Assembly: GCA_001794935.1 (NCBI GenBank)
Contig: MGLY01000087.1
Coordinates: 1 to 13,843 of the forward strand
Origin: Chlamydiae bacterium RIFCSPHIGHO2_12_FULL_49_9
GTDB taxonomy: Bacteria; Chlamydiota; Chlamydiia; Chlamydiales; SM23-39
Length of the DNA stretch: 13,843 nt
Direction: 5' to 3'
Shown here one piece after another: positions 12,866 through 13,843 of this stretch. Under the pieces are notes generated by a model that was not told the origin of the DNA, did no database searches, and saw only the letters and a list, made by a program, of their open reading frames with translations. The translations under genes and the position numbers were made by a program. Each line of letters begins with the position of its first letter. The stretch's first letter is position 1.

Positions 12866-13753
12866 ATGTTTGATTTTTTAAAAAAACCATTATCTATCTT
12901 CACAAAGCTCTCCAAAAAGATCCGCTCTCTTCTGTCCGGCTCTCTCGACGATACCGCCTTCGACAACCTCGAGCAGCTCTTTTATGAGGCGGATCTCGGC
13001 GCCTCGGTTGCGGCGGAACTCACTGATAAAGTGCGCGCGCTCTACAAAAAAAATTCCAACCTCTCCACTGAAGAGATCCTCTCCTTTTTGAAAAAAGAAC
13101 TCCTCGCCCTTTTCCCTCCGACTCCTCCAAAAAAACTCCACACTCCCCACATCATCCTCATCGTCGGAGTCAACGGAAGCGGCAAAACGACCAGCCTGGC
13201 CAAGCTCGCCTCCACCTACCAATCAAAAGGAAAAAAAGTGCTGATTGCCGCCGGAGACACATTTCGCGCGGCCGCCTCCGATCAGCTGGAGACTTGGGCC
13301 AAACGGATCAATGCCGACATCGTCAAATCGCAGCCGAATAGCGACCCCTCGGGAGTTGTCTTCGATGCCCTCGCGGCAGCTAAAGCACGCCATATGGACA
13401 TCGTCCTCATCGACACGGCAGGGCGCCTCCAGACAAAAACGGATCTCATGCAAGAGCTCGCCAAAATCCGAAAGGTGTGCCAAAAGCAAGTTCCCGACGC
13501 GCCCCATGAAACGCTTCTCGTCCTCGATGCAACGGCCGGGCAAAACGCCCTCGACCAAGCCAAAACCTTCCACCAATTTACCCCAATCACAGGGATCATC
13601 CTCACCAAGCTCGACGGCTCCGCCAAAGGCGGCATTGCCATCTCCATTCAAAAAAACCTCCAGATTCCCATTGAATGGGTCGGAACCGGCGAGAGCGCCG
13701 AAGACCTCGCCCCGTTCGATCCCCAAAATTATCTCGACGCCCTTTTATCATAG
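12866..13753 (+). CDS. ftsY: Signal recognition particle receptor FtsY
   Basis: The protein has 295 residues from the ATG at 12866, preceded by a weak TAGG. A GTG four codons earlier has no better support. It is an SRP-type GTPase with the N domain (about 1-90) and G domain. Visible motifs are P-loop GVNGSGKTT (101-109), DTFRAAASDQLE (131-142), DTAGR (183-187), TKLD (247-250), and the closing WVGTGESAEDLAPFDPQNYL segment. The acidic A domain of E. coli FtsY is absent, as in other short FtsY proteins; the basic N-terminus (FLKKPLSIFTKLSKKIRSLL) could contact the membrane. It receives SRP-ribosome complexes at the inner membrane for co-translational targeting to SecYEG. It is divergent from sucC and follows the MITE-like element. 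The identification is secure. Confidence 0.97.
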   Translation: MFDFLKKPLSIFTKLSKKIRSLLSGSLDDTAFDNLEQLFYEADLGASVAAELTDKVRALYKKNSNLSTEEILSFLKKELLALFPPTPPKKLHTPHIILIVGVNGSGKTTSLAKLASTYQSKGKKVLIAAGDTFRAAASDQLETWAKRINADIVKSQPNSDPSGVVFDALAAAKARHMDIVLIDTAGRLQTKTDLMQELAKIRKVCQKQVPDAPHETLLVLDATAGQNALDQAKTFHQFTPITGIILTKLDGSAKGGIAISIQKNLQIPIEWVGTGESAEDLAPFDPQNYLDALLS

Positions 13754-13843
13754 TTATTTGAGGCAATTGCAAAACTCATTTGCCCATAAAAATCGCCCTT
13801 TTGAGGTCATTTGCGTCCCAGCTCCTCACCCAACCCACCAGGG
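13754..13843. other. Window tail, no gene seen
   Basis: No supported reading frame or clear terminator is present. TTTGAGG followed by CATTTGC or CAATTGC occurs twice (about 13757 and 13801), and GCAATTGC is an 8-bp palindrome. This may be the edge of a repeat that continues past the window, but it is too short to judge. Confidence 0.2.

Overview
The window is most likely chromosomal DNA from a member of the Chlamydiota, probably an environmental (amoeba- or protist-associated) lineage. Three things point that way. The R2 ribonucleotide reductase has phenylalanine at the radical-tyrosine position, with the ligand numbering of the Chlamydia trachomatis class Ic enzyme. The set nrdAB, M16C protease, htrA, sucD, sucC, ftsY matches, from memory, the C. 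trachomatis CT820-CT828 neighbourhood. There is also an ankyrin-repeat protein. The genus cannot be named from sequence alone, and no database was consulted.

Layout. Bases 1-1958 hold the 3' end of nrdA and complete nrdB on the plus strand (class Ic ribonucleotide reductase). A hairpin terminator separates nrdB from a convergent 59-codon gene for a small secreted acidic protein (1998-2177, minus). An AT-rich divergent spacer leads to three small plus-strand genes: two short coiled-coil proteins and a very basic, histone-like protein. A 173-bp near-perfect palindrome (3337-3509) then ends at the base before the start codon of an ankyrin-repeat gene. Next come a presequence-protease-like M16C metallopeptidase and the periplasmic serine protease HtrA. 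Facing them on the minus strand is a tightly packed operon, sucC-sucD-S2P protease-lipoprotein, whose last three genes overlap by ATGA. ftsY is divergent from sucC and closes the window.

The most unusual content is non-coding. A 255-bp MITE-like element (12558-12812) between sucC and ftsY has 23-bp terminal inverted repeats and a perfect 8-bp target-site duplication. Inside it is a multi-hairpin module that also occurs between htrA and the lipoprotein gene (8730-8898). The two copies are 44/46 identical over two stem-loops, and base changes in the stems are compensatory. The 173-bp palindrome belongs to a different family. At least two families of small structured, apparently non-autonomous repeats therefore occupy the intergenic regions of this 14-kb window.

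How the genes work together: NrdAB supplies deoxynucleotides. SucCD is the substrate-level phosphorylation step of the partial TCA cycle. HtrA and the M16C enzyme are protein-quality or peptide-degrading proteases, and the S2P-like enzyme is an intramembrane protease. FtsY is the SRP receptor. The ankyrin protein, the small secreted protein and the basic protein are the candidates for host- or lineage-specific roles.
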